A stretch of DNA of 64,000 bases from Stereum hirsutum FP-91666 SS1 (Eukaryota; Basidiomycota; Agaricomycetes; Russulales; Stereaceae): positions 687,587 to 751,586 of the forward strand of contig NW_006763146.1 in the NCBI RefSeq assembly GCF_000264905.1, written 5' to 3'. Shown piece by piece: positions 25,710 through 38,320 of the stretch. Position 1 is the first letter of the stretch, and the number at the start of each line of letters is the position of its first letter. The notes under the pieces were generated by a model. The model was not told the DNA's origin, searched no databases, and was given only the letters and a program-made list of their open reading frames with translations. A program made the position numbers and the translations under genes.

Positions 25710-26429
25710 ATGCAGCGAAGTCGCAATATGCTGCCGCAGCTCACGTACCCCTCATACAATCCCCCAGCTTGCGTGTCCCGAAACCGGTACGTTTATAATT
25801 CTGACCGTTTGGAGAAGGTATTATTCGCAGGCAAAGGTTAGTGACAGGATGTTCGCGCTCGCGATCACAGGTAGAACTTCCACCAGACATCCATCCTCTA
25901 CCAGACAACGTGAACGCCTATGTAATAAGCCCCTTCATCCCCATTCTCACTCGTATTCATCCTCTGACACGTTTTGAATCCTATAACAACACCAACACCA
26001 ACACACCTTCCTTCCTTCCTCTCTGTCCCTCCCCAGTTCGTCTACCCCTTCACCCTCGAACCCCACGTCCTAACCCTCGAAACCTCCCGTCGCCAAACTC
26101 TGTCCTCGCACGCCGCACGCCGGACAAACTACCTCCATCTGCGCGAAGAAGACAAGATGCGTCGGCAGAGAGAAAGGGAAGAGGCGGAGCAGAAGCGTAA
26201 GATGGAGGCGTTGCGGAAGATCGCACCCGGGTTTGAGCCGAGTGGGGGGCCGTTGGTACCTAGTCCGAGTCCGATGAGGGCGAGTTTTGGAGGGATGGGG
26301 ATAGGGGGTGGAGAAGAAGGCAAGGATGGGAGGGGTGGGGAAGGAGGAGGAGGACAGGGAGAGGGTGGTACGAGGGTGAAGGATGTGATGGAGGATTTGG
26401 TGGATCGGTTGGCTGCTATGGATTCGTGA
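25710..26429 (+). CDS. Uncharacterised basic/charged protein, about 186 aa
   Basis: I do not know its function. The core LPPDIHPLPDNVNAY spliced to FVYPFTLEPHVLTLE, then a long Arg/Glu/Lys-rich helix (REEDKMRRQREREEAEQ), then RKIAPGF and PSGGPLVP, looks like a conserved fungal family of unknown role. A Gly-rich linker precedes DVMEDLVDRLAAMDS. The model uses exons 25710-25786, 25831-25921 and 26037-26429 (561 nt). Introns 2 and 3 fit in frame, but the first exon is the least certain part: the first intron is only 44 bp and the N-terminus has no recognisable feature. The charged helix suggests a coiled coil. The gene converges on SDR copy 1. Confidence 0.6.
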
Positions 26430-26697
26430 GTGCGGTACCTACGTCGCTATATATTGACCCCCTCCCACCGCATGATTATATCGACGGGGAAGGATTGTCT
26501 TTTCATCATACTAGATATGTTGAATGCTTTGTCCTCCAAAAATACGAGCAGAATATACACAACATGAACAGGGCTGTAAGTAAACCCGATAAGCTCATTG
26601 TATGTTGCGCTTCCAAAAATACCAATTTTCCAAGAGCGAGTACAGTTACATCGTCATACAACTTCAAACTTCCTCCAAACTTCCCCCGCAGACACGC

Positions 26698-28041
26698 TCA
26701 ATCGAAGAACAAACCGCCATCCAAGAACGTAGTTTGCCCTACAGACGAAACGTAAGCCAAAAGGCACTGCACACGAATAAAAACTCTAGCCCACCGGTCA
26801 TATATTGTGACTGAGGAGATGCCACATACGAAACCCAATGAGCGATATCTTCTGGGTATCCGACTTTGGCGTTAGGTACTTCCAAGAGCTTAAAACAAGT
26901 TCAGGATATTAGAATCGTGATATAAGTGAAGAGGAAGGGAAAGTGTGCGCACCTGTTTGAGAGGATCTAGTCCTAGCCCCGGGAAGTTTGCTGTGATTGC
27001 GGTTCAGGAGCTATGGTATGGTATGGCTGAAAGGGGAGATATTGACAGGAAACATACTCATTGGAGTGTCAATGACACCTGGTGCGTACGCGTTGACCGT
27101 GATTCCGTATTTTGCGAGGTCAAGCGCTTCATGAACCATTATCACAACCGCATTAGGTTTTGTGCGATGACTCCGAGGACAGATACTTTATACGACACGA
27201 ACCAGATACTTGCGTCAATGCCCGTACCGCAAACTTTGACGTAGAATATGGACCAAGATTGGCGAAACCTGAGCAACCGCACATCAATCAATCTCGAGTA
27301 CATATGACCTCTTGGTAGCCCAATTATAATAATATCCACGCACCTTTCTTGCCAGCCATAGAGCAAGCCCCAATGATACGCCCGCCATTGCCTTGCTTGA
27401 TCATCTGTATCGCTGCATATTTATAACATAGAATCGCGCCTTCGACGTTGACGGACCAGACGCGTCGGTAGTCCCCTAGGTTTGCTATACATGGGATAAG
27501 AAATTGCTTCTGAGTTTCATGGCAGGATATGGGTAGCACTTCAGGTGACCTCGGACGTACCGTCCTGTATTGCTTGAGGCAAAGAACTTACGCCAGCATT
27601 CGCCACCATCTGCACAAAAACATGGGTCAGTGTGCTGGGCATGCATAAAGTCAAGCAAGCGACAAAGGGTCAAGAAGATACCAAACCTAAGCGCACAATA
27701 TCTAGTCTACCCAATTCAGTCACACATTTCTCCACCATCTCCTTCACCTCACTCTCCTCTCTCACATCCACACAAAGCACGACCACCTTCCTCGCCTCCC
27801 ACTCCTTCTCCTTCTCCTTCGCGTCCGTTCCTAAGTCTATTTTAAAGGTCTCAGTGATCTCAGCCGAAAGCCCCCGTAGAGCGTCAACCTTCGCAGCAAT
27901 ATCTCCGAGCGCGATAGAATATCCATCGCTAGCGAGACGAAGGGCTATCGCACGACCGATTCCCTGTGCTGATCCGGTGACGAGGGCGACGCGACGGCCG
28001 GTGAAGGGTGTGAATGTTGTAGTAGCGGGCGATTCGGACAT
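26698..28041 (-). CDS. Short-chain dehydrogenase/reductase (acetoin/diacetyl reductase-like), copy 1, 280 aa
   Basis: NAD(P)-dependent SDR. By family resemblance it may interconvert diacetyl, acetoin and butanediol or similar small carbonyls. Exons (high to low): 28041-27697, 27609-27561, 27484-27344, 27268-27203, 27126-27058, 26990-26953, 26888-26795, 26738-26698; 843 nt in frame. Motifs: TGSAQGIG cofactor loop, NAG, and active-site YSTSK (Tyr-x3-Lys). VNAYAPG is intact, with a TAC codon exactly where copy 2 has TAA. Exons 2-5, 7 and 8 have identical lengths in copy 2 at 38321-39678, showing descent from one gene. No signal peptide, so probably cytosolic. Confidence 0.92.
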
Positions 28042-28767
28042 CTTCGAATGTGAGAGGCGACTAGCTCTAGTCCGATATCATGCAAGACTCGAATGGTACT
28101 TATGGCTTCTCGCAGTCTGAGAGGGGCGTGGAATCGACAAGCCTTGTTTGAACCTCGTGGTCGTTTTACGGTTCTTGAATTACGACATGCTCGCTGGAAG
28201 ACCGAGGAGAACCAGGAACTGGGTTGACTTACATACACAGCAGAAGATCTAGATGTAAGTCAGCTGGGTTCATGATTAGAGGCTTGTCCAATTGCAATTG
28301 GTAACGTCGGTAATCTGATCCAACGGCCACCAACCGAGCTGCAAGAGACAGCAAGAGACATACTACGGAACCACCATAATTGACGGGCTGCGCGGCGATT
28401 GTGTCATTGTTGCGATACCTTTTGAGGAAGAAACACGAGGAAGTTGATTCTAGGTGAGCGGGTTTCCGATCTTGGGCGGCCAGGCATGACGGATGATACA
28501 GTGGCAGGAGGCTCGAACGATACCCGTTAAGATTTTGAGCACTGTCAACGCGATGATGCCGAACACTGGCTATAAAACACACGCTGAATAGTATACAGCT
28601 TTCCATGCTTCAGAGAAGAGAAAAGTATCACCTGCGGAGATTGAGACACAGATGAGTGAGAACAGTACAAGCAAGTGGGAGGAGGAGGATATTCGATCTT
28701 ACGCTATTTATGATATACAAGTTTTATTTTGATAAGGATCTGCTAATGATACATGCTGAACTTCCTT
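28042..28767. other. intergenic, SDR1 5' region and LTN1 3' flank
   Basis: A minus-strand open frame at 28229-28606 has no recognisable features and I did not call it. Nothing else is supported. Confidence 0.45.
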
Positions 28768-31700
28768 TTACATGATATCTGAACGACACAAAGGACAACT
28801 CGACGAGTGACTGGTATTGAACCACTGTAATACAACGTTAAAATACGCTTCGGACGATGAGATGCATGAGCATAATGATGTACGGACCTTGTACAGACAC
28901 GATGAGTGGAAACGATTCTTGCACGTCTTGCAGGGTTTGTTGGGTAGAGCACCATCCATGACGCTGATGATGCTATATACCAAGATGATTCATTCAATGG
29001 ACAGCACAAGAAGACGGGGGAGTACTTACGAGTAACAGATGGCACATTCGCCCTGCCCTTCGAAATGCAAGGATACATTCTTCTTGAAGAGGCTCAAGGC
29101 ATCTATGATATGTCCATTCTGTAACGGGAGTTAGAGACTCGCCGACTGTATCTAGAGAAAGGGTCGACAAGCGGTCCTCCACTCACCTGTGCCCAAACAA
29201 TCTGTTGCACGCCCAGTAACCAACCTCTCCACCTACTCTCCGTCACGCCCACGCGCTGCGAATCCTTAACCTCGATCCCATGGAGAGGCCAGTCAGCCGG
29301 AACCTTCAGCGTGATTGTCAGATGCTGCTCGTCCACTGTATATACCGCCGTGACCTCGTTGACATTCGTGGCGACTTTGATTGAGAGGTTCTCGTCGTCG
29401 AGTTCGGAAGTGACGCGCCGGATCCGGAGCTGTACGAGCTCGGTGTTGATAATCACGGGAGAGAAGTGTTGAGAGGTGTAGTTGGTGACTGACGCTGAAA
29501 GATTGCGATCTTTACAGTCGTGAAGCCAGGAACGGATGAGTGACGGGATGGTGAGAAGGGCACGGTAGTAAAGGTGTGCAGTGAGTAGCTTCAAACTGAG
29601 TGTATCGTCCGGATCGTAAGCTGCATGGCGTGGATCAGTGGTTGTGCAAAGCATAGATGTTAGAATGCCTTACATGACAGGTAATGTTCGTTGATAGACC
29701 AAAGATCGAGCTTGAATGCCTTGCCAAGTCCATTCCAAAGATTCAGGATGTTGAGGACGAGGGGGATAAAATTTGATGCTACGAGATCAAGGTTCCGAAT
29801 TTGCTCGGTGTATCCGGAGCGGACTTTCATGGACTATGCGTACTTATCAGCAGTAATAAAAGTCACAGGAATCCAAGGTTACCTACAGTATCTGTGAAAA
29901 GATCGAATGCAATCATCCATCCTAATAGGCATGCGAATACTCTCTACAAACCAGTCAAATAATAAGCAACGAATCCACGACGGAGTAATCGAAGACACGT
30001 ACAGGATCCCTGTGATCCTCAAGATCACTCGAGTCTAAGGTCATCTCCAGAATGCTGATGAGCTCTGCGGGCAGCTCAGGCTTGACAGTTGATTCGGTAT
30101 CGACGCCCACCTCGATGACGAGGTACTCCGTCCGCTTCTTAGCCGCTTCTTGCAGTAGATCATAGGCCATCTTCTGTACATCCGGCGAGGGATCTAGCAG
30201 GAGATGGACCATCTGAGACCGTAGAAACGTTAGAAATTGCTGAGTTTTTGAGATAATGTGCGTGTACCTCTGCAAGTGTGTTCTGGTTAATCAACGAAGT
30301 TGGGAGTGTCTGAACGATTGAGAGCGCAGCTTCACGGCATAATGAGCGCGGTGTCGAAGGCTTGGCAGATTCTATGTGCGGCCGCGTCAGTACCGTGAAT
30401 GGATAAGCCAGTCCAGAGAAGACTGACTTGGCTGAGCAGCAACAAGGTCACGCAGGAGACCAAGGATCGTCATCTGTCGTTCCTGCCAGTCCGCTTTCAG
30501 GGCCTTATTGTACACCACAAGATCCTGAATCATCTGAATAAGCCTGACCGTCCTCCATAGGACGACCAAAGTCTCGTCATCTTCGAACGAAGCGTTCTGT
30601 CATGAATTTACGATGAGCCCATCGGTCATGTCCACACTATTATTCTAGTGCCACTCACCTCGAGATTGTTCTCGATGATATCAAAGATCAGATCCCAATG
30701 ACTCCCGGGCACGTTCTGTAAAAGTGGCACCATGTCCATGAAGACGCCTGTCATCTCACTCTGCACATCGTCATCGATACCGTCCTCGTCTTCGTCCTCA
30801 TCATCGTTCCCAGTAATCCACTTCTGGCATGTCTTCATGAAGTTCACGGCTCGGGGCTGCGGCAAGAAAACGACGTCGCTTTCAGGATCAGGTGCGGAGG
30901 CGGTGAGACGACGGAGCAGGGTGAGACCCTCGGTATTAGCTTTGCTGGGAGATATACCGAGGATTCCGGCGGCGAGTTCGTTTCGGTAGCGCGCGAGGAG
31001 AGGTGGCTCAGAGCCTTGACGGGCAATGGCATGGACGATGGCCAGGGAAGTTTGAGGGGCTACAAGACCACATTGAGTAAAAGGAATTTCCGAAGGGCGC
31101 ATTGATAGGAGATGAGACTTACCACCTCTCTCTAATCTCCTAGCAAGCATCATCCACTGCTCAGTATCCGCCTTGCCCGCATCGACAAGCACATGCTTCA
31201 ATACTTCTAACAATACCCTTGACGTCCTATATGTATCTTCCTTCTTCCCGTCTTCTACCAGACTCAACAGCAAGTCCTCTATCCCATCCTGACTCGTGGT
31301 CACCCGGCCCTTGCCTTCCGCAACCGGAAGAGCAGCTTTAACGACTTTTACATGCCAACTTCCTCCAGCCGTATCGCTCGGCGGAACAAGTAAATAAGCC
31401 TGCATCATCTTCGCTCTCTCCCTCAAGCCTTCGAGGACTTCCTTGTCCAGACCAGTGCGGAATACTTCGCTTTCTATGACCGGAAGCTGGATGCTTTCCT
31501 CGGCGTAAGTTGCGAGGGCAATGAAGTGCTTCAGTGCCCAGATGTTTGATCTGGCTTTGTAGAGGTCGGATGTGAAGGTCTGAAGGAGAGCGGAGACGAG
31601 GCGTGCATATGAGCTGAAGCCGATTGAGTCGAAGGATGTAGAACCGGACTCGAGCGTGGGAGATGAGAATGTTGAAGGCGGAGGGACGAGTGATTGTGTG

Positions 31701-34700
31701 ATGGCAAGTATAGGGTGGGCGGGTGTAGAGCGTAGTGAGGAAAGCTTGATGTCCAATTGGTGGACAGTGGGGAGTATATCACTGTGCAGAGATGAAGGAA
31801 TGCCTGGAATATCATCAGACGCCACTCGGAGAATATCTTCCGGACTAAAATCGAAGAGTTAGCATGGCCAAGCACTCGTGAAGAAGACGGAACGTGACCA
31901 TACCTCGCCCGCACATTCACATCCCCCAAAACATCCGCCAACTTCGCTTTCAAACCATCCAATACCGTACCCTCACTACCCTTCACGCTAGCCCACGCAA
32001 CCCAAACGTTCTTCGCCGTACTCTCCATCTTGCTGCCTACCAGCTCGTCCAAAGACTTCGGTAGTAGGTAGCCAACGATAAAGGCCTCGACGAACAAGCT
32101 CGGGTTCTGCTCTCCAAGGTCCGGACGGACCTTGAGTGAAACCGCCACGAGCCGAAGTAAAGTTTCGAGTTGACTGAAGGACGACGAGATTGGCGATGGG
32201 AGTGACTCTGATTCGGACTCATCGGAAAAGGCAGTGGTAGAATCGGACGGGATGGTGTCGACAACGAGTAACGAGGTTGACTGCTGAGTGAAGGAACCGA
32301 CGAGGAGTTGAAACAAAGTTTCGAAGGAAGAGGGTGTGACGAAGGGTTCTAATATAAAGAAAAAAGAACAGTCTGGATAAGTGTCCGCCAAAAATGGAAG
32401 TAAACGCGCAGAAGAAATACGTACTCGAAGATCGTATGATCCTCTCCAGCAAACCGACTGCCTCTCGACTTCTTCCTGCGCTTCCACCGCTGGTAGCATC
32501 CCCGAACAGCGTCATCAAGACCTCATCAAACTCCCTCTCCTCTGGGTGCATCTCTGCCACCCAACCATCACCCTTTCCTTCCCTACCCTGAGCATGACCT
32601 TTCTCGACGGCATCAAGCAGAGCAGGAAGAGCACCATACACCATAGAAGGAGCCGACGATAAGGAAATAAGGATCGAGCGCCACAACCCGAGCGTGAGCT
32701 GCATATCTGAAGGTGTTCGAGAAGCGAGGTACGCCATGAGAAGGGAGGGAGATATGAGGAGAAGATGAGCCGAGTGTTTGTTCATGGTGTCGTCAACGAG
32801 CTATACGTATGGACTCAGCATCTGAATGGGCTAAAAATATAGAGATAATGGGAAATTGGCTGACCTCTGAAAACTCCTTGTCGCCCCAAACAATACCCTC
32901 AAACACTTGAAGTACGTCTTTCAACCCGTCCAATGCACGCGCCCTCTCCTGTGCCCGGGCGTCACCGACAGCTTCATCCAAAACAACCTTACACCTCTGC
33001 GCAGCATGTATCACGACTTCTCTCACCATCTCGCTCACCCTCTCTTTTGCCTTTGTGCCCTCCTCGAAAACATCATACATCGTCTTCAAAGTAGTTGTGA
33101 CGAGTCGAGAGGACGCCGGCGATGACTCTGCTGTGGGCTCAGATGGGGCGTGACTTATCGAATGCGTGAATGCCTCCCAAGCAGCCTCAAACAGAGTCGC
33201 ATCCATCTTCTCGAGACCTTGCAAGCCCTCCGCAACTATCCTTCCAAACGACTTCACCTCGACTTTGAGTCGTCCTTCGCTGACCTCTTCCCAGACCTTC
33301 TTGTACTGATCTTTCACCATCTCCGTGACTGCGCCATGGGTCTCGGAAACTTGTGCGTCTGACTCGGGTTGTTGCGAAGAGCGGAGTCTCCGGATGATGA
33401 ATGAGAGACATTCGAGCAGAGATGTTAGGAAGGCCGCGGAGGTGGTCGAACGATCCAGGGAGGAGAGGGCACGACCATCGATGGCAGCCCAGAAGGATGT
33501 GAAGAGCTCGGAGGCGGGATAAGTTGAGGTGGAAGACGACGGGTCGGCATTGTCGCTAGACAAAAGGATCTGTACGCATGACAAGAAAGCCCGTCAGTGA
33601 CTGCTCGGCGCAATTCAGGATGATATAGAACCCACGGAAGAGGGTATTGTCGAAAGGATGATAACGATCGTCGGGTAACCTTGTGTCGGAGAACCCGAGC
33701 AGCCCAGCTCGAGGAACTGGAGGAATTCGGAGTAGGCCTTTGAGCGGTGTGGTGGAGCATCTGGCTGTGGCTCTGGTTGTGCCGGTGGCTGAGTCGATTG
33801 TTCAGCATGGGCTTCATCTTCATCGTCCGAGCCGTCCTCATCCTCGTCATGCTCATGTTCCCCATCCGGTCGTGGACTTGACTGTGCCGCATCAAGCTTG
33901 GCTCCTAGCTCCCAAGCGGTAGGATGGTCTACAAACGAGGTGCTGCATGAGCATGACGAACGGAGCACGAGGAGAGGGAGGAAGCATAAAGAATGGCGTA
34001 CCTTTCAAGAACAGCAGAAGAGGTTTCCACATAGCGGTCCGAACGAGTGGGTCTGGTTCCACGAACGCTGACCTCAGAACAGCAACACTCAGAAGTTCGA
34101 CGAGCTCGTTCTCCATAGCACCTACGAATACATCAGTCGAGTTAGCCATGTCGTGGAAAAATATGAATGATGGGAAATCGACGCCTACCTTTATTGGTGA
34201 GAAGTGCTGCTAGAACGTTCCAAGTCGCTGTCCTCACTACAGGTTGCCCGTGACCAAAGGAACCATCTTCACCGGGGTCAGCGAATGGACATGGTGAAGC
34301 GTGATGTAGCGATGACCATAATTCGGGGGACGATAAAATCGGCATGAGTTGTGTCGTGAATGTGCGAGTCTCTGAGATGGGAAGGTTTAGGCCTCTAGTT
34401 GCGAATTAGAAAGGACTTGACCAAACATACCTATGAGATATTGCAACACTCCCAGTCCTCCGATCCTTAACCTCGCCCTCCTATCCACCTCACTCTCCTC
34501 ATCCACATCGGCCTTCTTTTCCACCTCGACTTCCCGCTCTTCTCTCTTCACTTGCACCGGCCCTCTGCCCCTATTTGGGCGTCCAGCGCCATGGTGATGA
34601 TGTGAAGAATGCGACACTGCCACCTGAACCGGATTCAAATATAGATACAGTCCAGCGGGGTCCATAACCGCTCTCTGGACGAACGACAGCAATCCTGTTA

Positions 34701-35726
34701 CGAACTCTCCTTCCAAAGATAACGTCGGCTTTTCCTGTTCCTTCGGCTTTTCTGGGTCTGATTCCGTTTCCGGTGAGGAGGGAAGAGGTATAGAGATGCA
34801 GTCGGTCCAGGATCTGCGGGCGTAGGAAGCTACTTGACGGTCGACATCTCTGGAAGCCATTGACCAGGCTCCGAGGACGGATTCAGCCTGATCTTGAGTT
34901 GATATTTCGCGGAGATGATAGAGGAGAGTGTTCCGGAGTGGTGTGAGCCGGAGGAACGAGACATGGAGAGATGTGGCGAGCAGACGGATGCGGCGAGATG
35001 GGTGGAGGAATAGGGATGGGAGGTGGTGTAGCTAGCAGAAATGAGAAGACAAAACGATTAGTTTCATAAAGGAGACTGATTTAAGATCAACGAGAACTGC
35101 TGGTGCAAAGTGTTTAAATGACATTGTGTTCATTAGTCGACTAAAAGCCATGGCAGTAACTCCTCAGACGCCACATTCGGCCAGTTACCTTTACGAGAAT
35201 CAGATCCGACGAGCACATCTAACCAAAATATGGACCCATTCACAGGTGATAGTCTGGTCATATCTTTGCTATAGAGCCGCGACTTTCGCAGATCACCTCT
35301 CAGGAGGTTTCGGCAAAAGAATTGTGGTAAAGAGCAGTTATAAGTACGTACCCATACCGGCATCGCAACCTCCAGTGTCGACTCCGTATCATTACCTCTC
35401 CCGACCCACGAGCTCATCAACTCCTCCAAAGCCTTTCCCTTCGTCACTGCATCCTTCTTACTCAGCCTTCTCAGCACGACGACGAGGTCTGGTGGTAACA
35501 CCTTTGCTAGTCCAAGGCTATCTAAGGGGTCCTGCTGAACCGGCGCAGGTTTCAAAGGAGGAATGTACACTTTCTTCTTCGGCTCTGCCTTCGCCTTCGC
35601 CTTGTCCTTTCCCTTCAATCTTTTATCCTTCGGAGGAGGGGCTTGGCCCTCATCATTCTTGCCTGATTTACGCGCATGTTTTTTGCGAGTACCGGAAGAT
35701 GCGGATGACTTGGTGGGCTTCGGCAT
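28768..35726 (-). CDS. LTN1: Listerin E3 ubiquitin-protein ligase (ribosome quality control)
   Basis: Ubiquitylates nascent chains stalled on 60S subunits, as part of the ribosome quality-control complex. Start MPKPTKSSASSGTRKKHARK at 35726, followed by a basic Lys-rich region and a conserved N-terminal block (PPDLVVVLRRLSKKDAVTKG, ALEELMSSWV). Long helical HEAT/ARM-type segments fill the middle over many small-intron-split exons; an acidic Asp/Glu stretch lies near 30,790 and 33,830. The C-terminus is a complete RING-CH finger: GECAICYS, intron, SVMDGALPNKPCKTCKNRF, FHSSCLYK, intron, WFNTSHSSSCPLCRSDIM, stop at 28768. The Cys/His spacing matches listerin. At about 7 kb it is the largest gene here, consistent with the family's size (1500-1800 aa). 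I did not resolve every internal intron, but no disabling break was seen. Confidence 0.92.
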
Positions 35727-36033
35727 AAAGACAAGGTAATGACAAGAAGAAAAGTATATGGATGAAGGTGGCGGTAAAGAAAAGCGTTAGGGGTGAAGGG
35801 CAAAAACAAAAGAGGATTATCCAAAGTTCGTGTGGCGTAGTGTTGTGGCCAATCGTTCGCGTGCGTCATCAATTTCGGAGTCACGGACGGTCGATCTTGC
35901 AAAGACGGAACCGCCGGACCGCCGTTTCCTCAGGTGCCACATCAACCAGCTCTCGAAAGTCTTTGGGGGGTTTGTGAGTGTTCGTAGACTTTGCTCTTCT
36001 AAACTGCCCACATAGGTCGTGTCTGAGCCAGTC
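35727..36033. other. divergent promoter, LTN1 / hydroxyacid dehydrogenase copy 2
   Basis: About 300 bp separate two divergently transcribed starts. No gene; no clear TATA box. Confidence 0.5.
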
Positions 36034-37627
36034 ATGCCTTCCTCTGGGTTGTCCAGCTCCTCTTACTCTGCGTCTCCTCAGCAGCGGCTAACCGCGGTCG
36101 TGTCTCATCTTCGCAGAGAACGGAAACTCAAGGTCGTTGTAACTCGCGATCTTGGTCCAGATGTTATGCCAATACTGAAGCAATGGGGCGACATAGAGGT
36201 CTGTGGACAGTGTGTGTTAGTGCTTCTGTGAATATATGCTCATTATACGAATCATAGCTTGTGACTTGGCCGGAGGATCGAGCCTGCGAAAGACAGTGGC
36301 TCCTGGACAATATTCCCGGCGCGTCTGGTATAATCGTCATGCTCACAGACAAGGTTAGATTTGTGTGTGTGAGACGTTGAGAGCTTATCATTTACATTAC
36401 TATGCTGAAAAGGTCGACGATGAGCTACTGGAGAAAGGTAGGGACGGATCACTGAATCGTTGTCCGAAACTCTCATGTCTGACCGTTGTACAATCAAAGC
36501 GGGACGTCAGCTGAGGATCGTCTCTACTATGTCAGTTGGATATGGTAGGTTATATTACGAATATCACTTGCGTACGAGGACGAATGCGTTATCATCCATC
36601 AGAGCATGTCGACCTTCGGGCTATCTCACGAGCTGGAGTACGACTTGGGTTTACACCCGATGTTTTGACGGACGCAGGTATAAATACCTCGATATCTAGC
36701 CCCACACATTTCTACTTGCTCACGAAATGGTGAAGTTGCCGACTTGTCTGTCATGCTCGCTTTGATGGCTAGCCGCAATGCTGGCCAAACCGCATCCATA
36801 GTGCAAGCCGGCAATGTACCTATCCCATGTCCTCACTTGTCATTCATTTTTCTTACAATATATCCTCTGTACACAGTGGCCGAACTCCCCGTGGGCTCCC
36901 TTTAAATTCTGCGGCCCCCAACTCAGCACCTCTCAATTCTCTCCAACGCGCACCGTCGGCTTCCTGGGCTTCGGTCGCATCGCACGCGCCACCCTCGCCC
37001 GTCTTATTCCCTTCGGTATAACTCATTGCATATATACCACTCGCTCCTCCTCCTCCTCAGAAACCGACGAGGACCCCACTCTCAAACCCTACCTCTCGGC
37101 GACCAACCCTCTCTCCTCCCTCAAATCCATTACCCGTGTCCCCCTCCCCACCCTCGCCGTCGAATCCGACGTTCTATTCGTCTTAGCACCAGGAGGACCC
37201 GAGACACATCATATAGTGGGTGAAGAGTTCTTGAAGGGCATGAAGAAGAGTGCGGTATTGGTAAATACTGCGAGAGGGACGCTTGTTGATTCGGAGGCAT
37301 TAGCTAGGGCCTTGAGGGAGGAGTGGATTTGGGGGGCGGGATTGGACGTTGTGGAGGGGGAGCCGAAGATCGGCGTGGATCACGTTTTGCTGAAGGAGCC
37401 GAGGTGCGTTTACTGATTCTGGGAATCAGTATTCAGTGTTGAGTGGAAGTCATGGAGCATTAAAGGCTAATTCTCGGTGGCGATTTAGATGTGTGATTTT
37501 GCCGCATATTGCGAGCGCGACATTCGAGACGCGGAGAGGGATGGCTACGCTTGCTGCGAAGAACTTGTTGGCGGCCCTGGATGGAGGGGATATGCCGTCC
37601 GAGCTGGATCTGAAAGGACGAGCATGA
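36034..37627 (+). CDS. D-isomer-specific 2-hydroxyacid dehydrogenase, copy 2, 383 aa
   Basis: Paralogue of the gene at 10126-11750, with the same presumed reduction of glyoxylate/hydroxypyruvate-type acids. Exons: 36034-36198, 36258-36353, 36413-36437, 36500-36544, 36603-36677, 36736-36815, 36877-37403, 37489-37627; 1152 nt in frame. First exon is 165 nt and contains its own ATG, unlike copy 1, which has an 8-nt exon plus an 88-nt exon for the same region. Catalytic residues are retained: NTARG, VVEGEP, LPHIASA; Rossmann [11 protein letters not shown]. It lies 0.7 kb upstream of SDR copy 2 in the same orientation, so the two may have moved or been duplicated together. Confidence 0.91.
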
Positions 37628-38263
37628 ATTTTGTATGTAACTAGGTGCGTTCAAGGTAGCAACTTCTGCCAAGAAAGTCTGGTCGCTCTAATATGATGCC
37701 AATAGACGTGACACGATGTACCCAATCCATGCACTACTATATTAGTGCTGAAGTGTGATGTCCTCTGTATAGTTCCTGACCAGGAACATACTCGGCCATG
37801 GACGTGTGCTGATGTTATTTTGAGGGTCTCATCTCGCTCACATTCCTTAGAATAATTTCCAGCGAGTTGTCGTGAAGCGAAGCAGACGGATAAGTATTGT
37901 TTTCATTCTGTTGATGACTTGGTGACTGAGGAATACTTAGCACGCTCGGCCCTCTTCGATAGAAGGTCGAGGCCATATTCTGTTTTGTGCGCTTACTTCG
38001 ATTTCTGCATCACTTATTCACCCGTGTTGATGTCTCCTCCGGATATATCATCAAGCAGCATGGGAATGGCCGAGAAGTCCCAGGGAATTCCGAGTACACT
38101 ATCTGGTCCTGAGACCAGATAGCATACGAAAGGTATCGTACCTACGACCATCTGATCCACATATCTACCTTTATGTAGCTCAAGATTTGATCGGTTTACC
38201 AACTCCTGGAATGCAATCCGGGACCGGAGAAGCGTGCACCTACCTTCTCACCTCAGTCCCACC
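37628..38263. other. intergenic between hydroxyacid dehydrogenase copy 2 and SDR copy 2
   Basis: No supported coding frame. The SDR copy 2 promoter occupies the right end. Confidence 0.5.
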
Positions 38264-38273
38264 TATAAGTATA
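38264..38273 (+). promoter_or_regulatory. TATA-like element of SDR copy 2
   Basis: TATAAGTATA lies 57 bp before the ATG at 38321, so the promoter still looks intact although the reading frame is broken. Confidence 0.4.
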
Positions 38274-38320
38274 GTCTCGATGGGATATTTCCTTATTGTT
38301 CTTACTCCTTCCACACTAAG

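Noticed and set aside
27058..27268. SDR copy 1 as frameshifted at the fourth exon (first donor tried gave the wrong phase)
   Set aside because: A GT donor at 27202 restores exactly the exon length and phase of copy 2.
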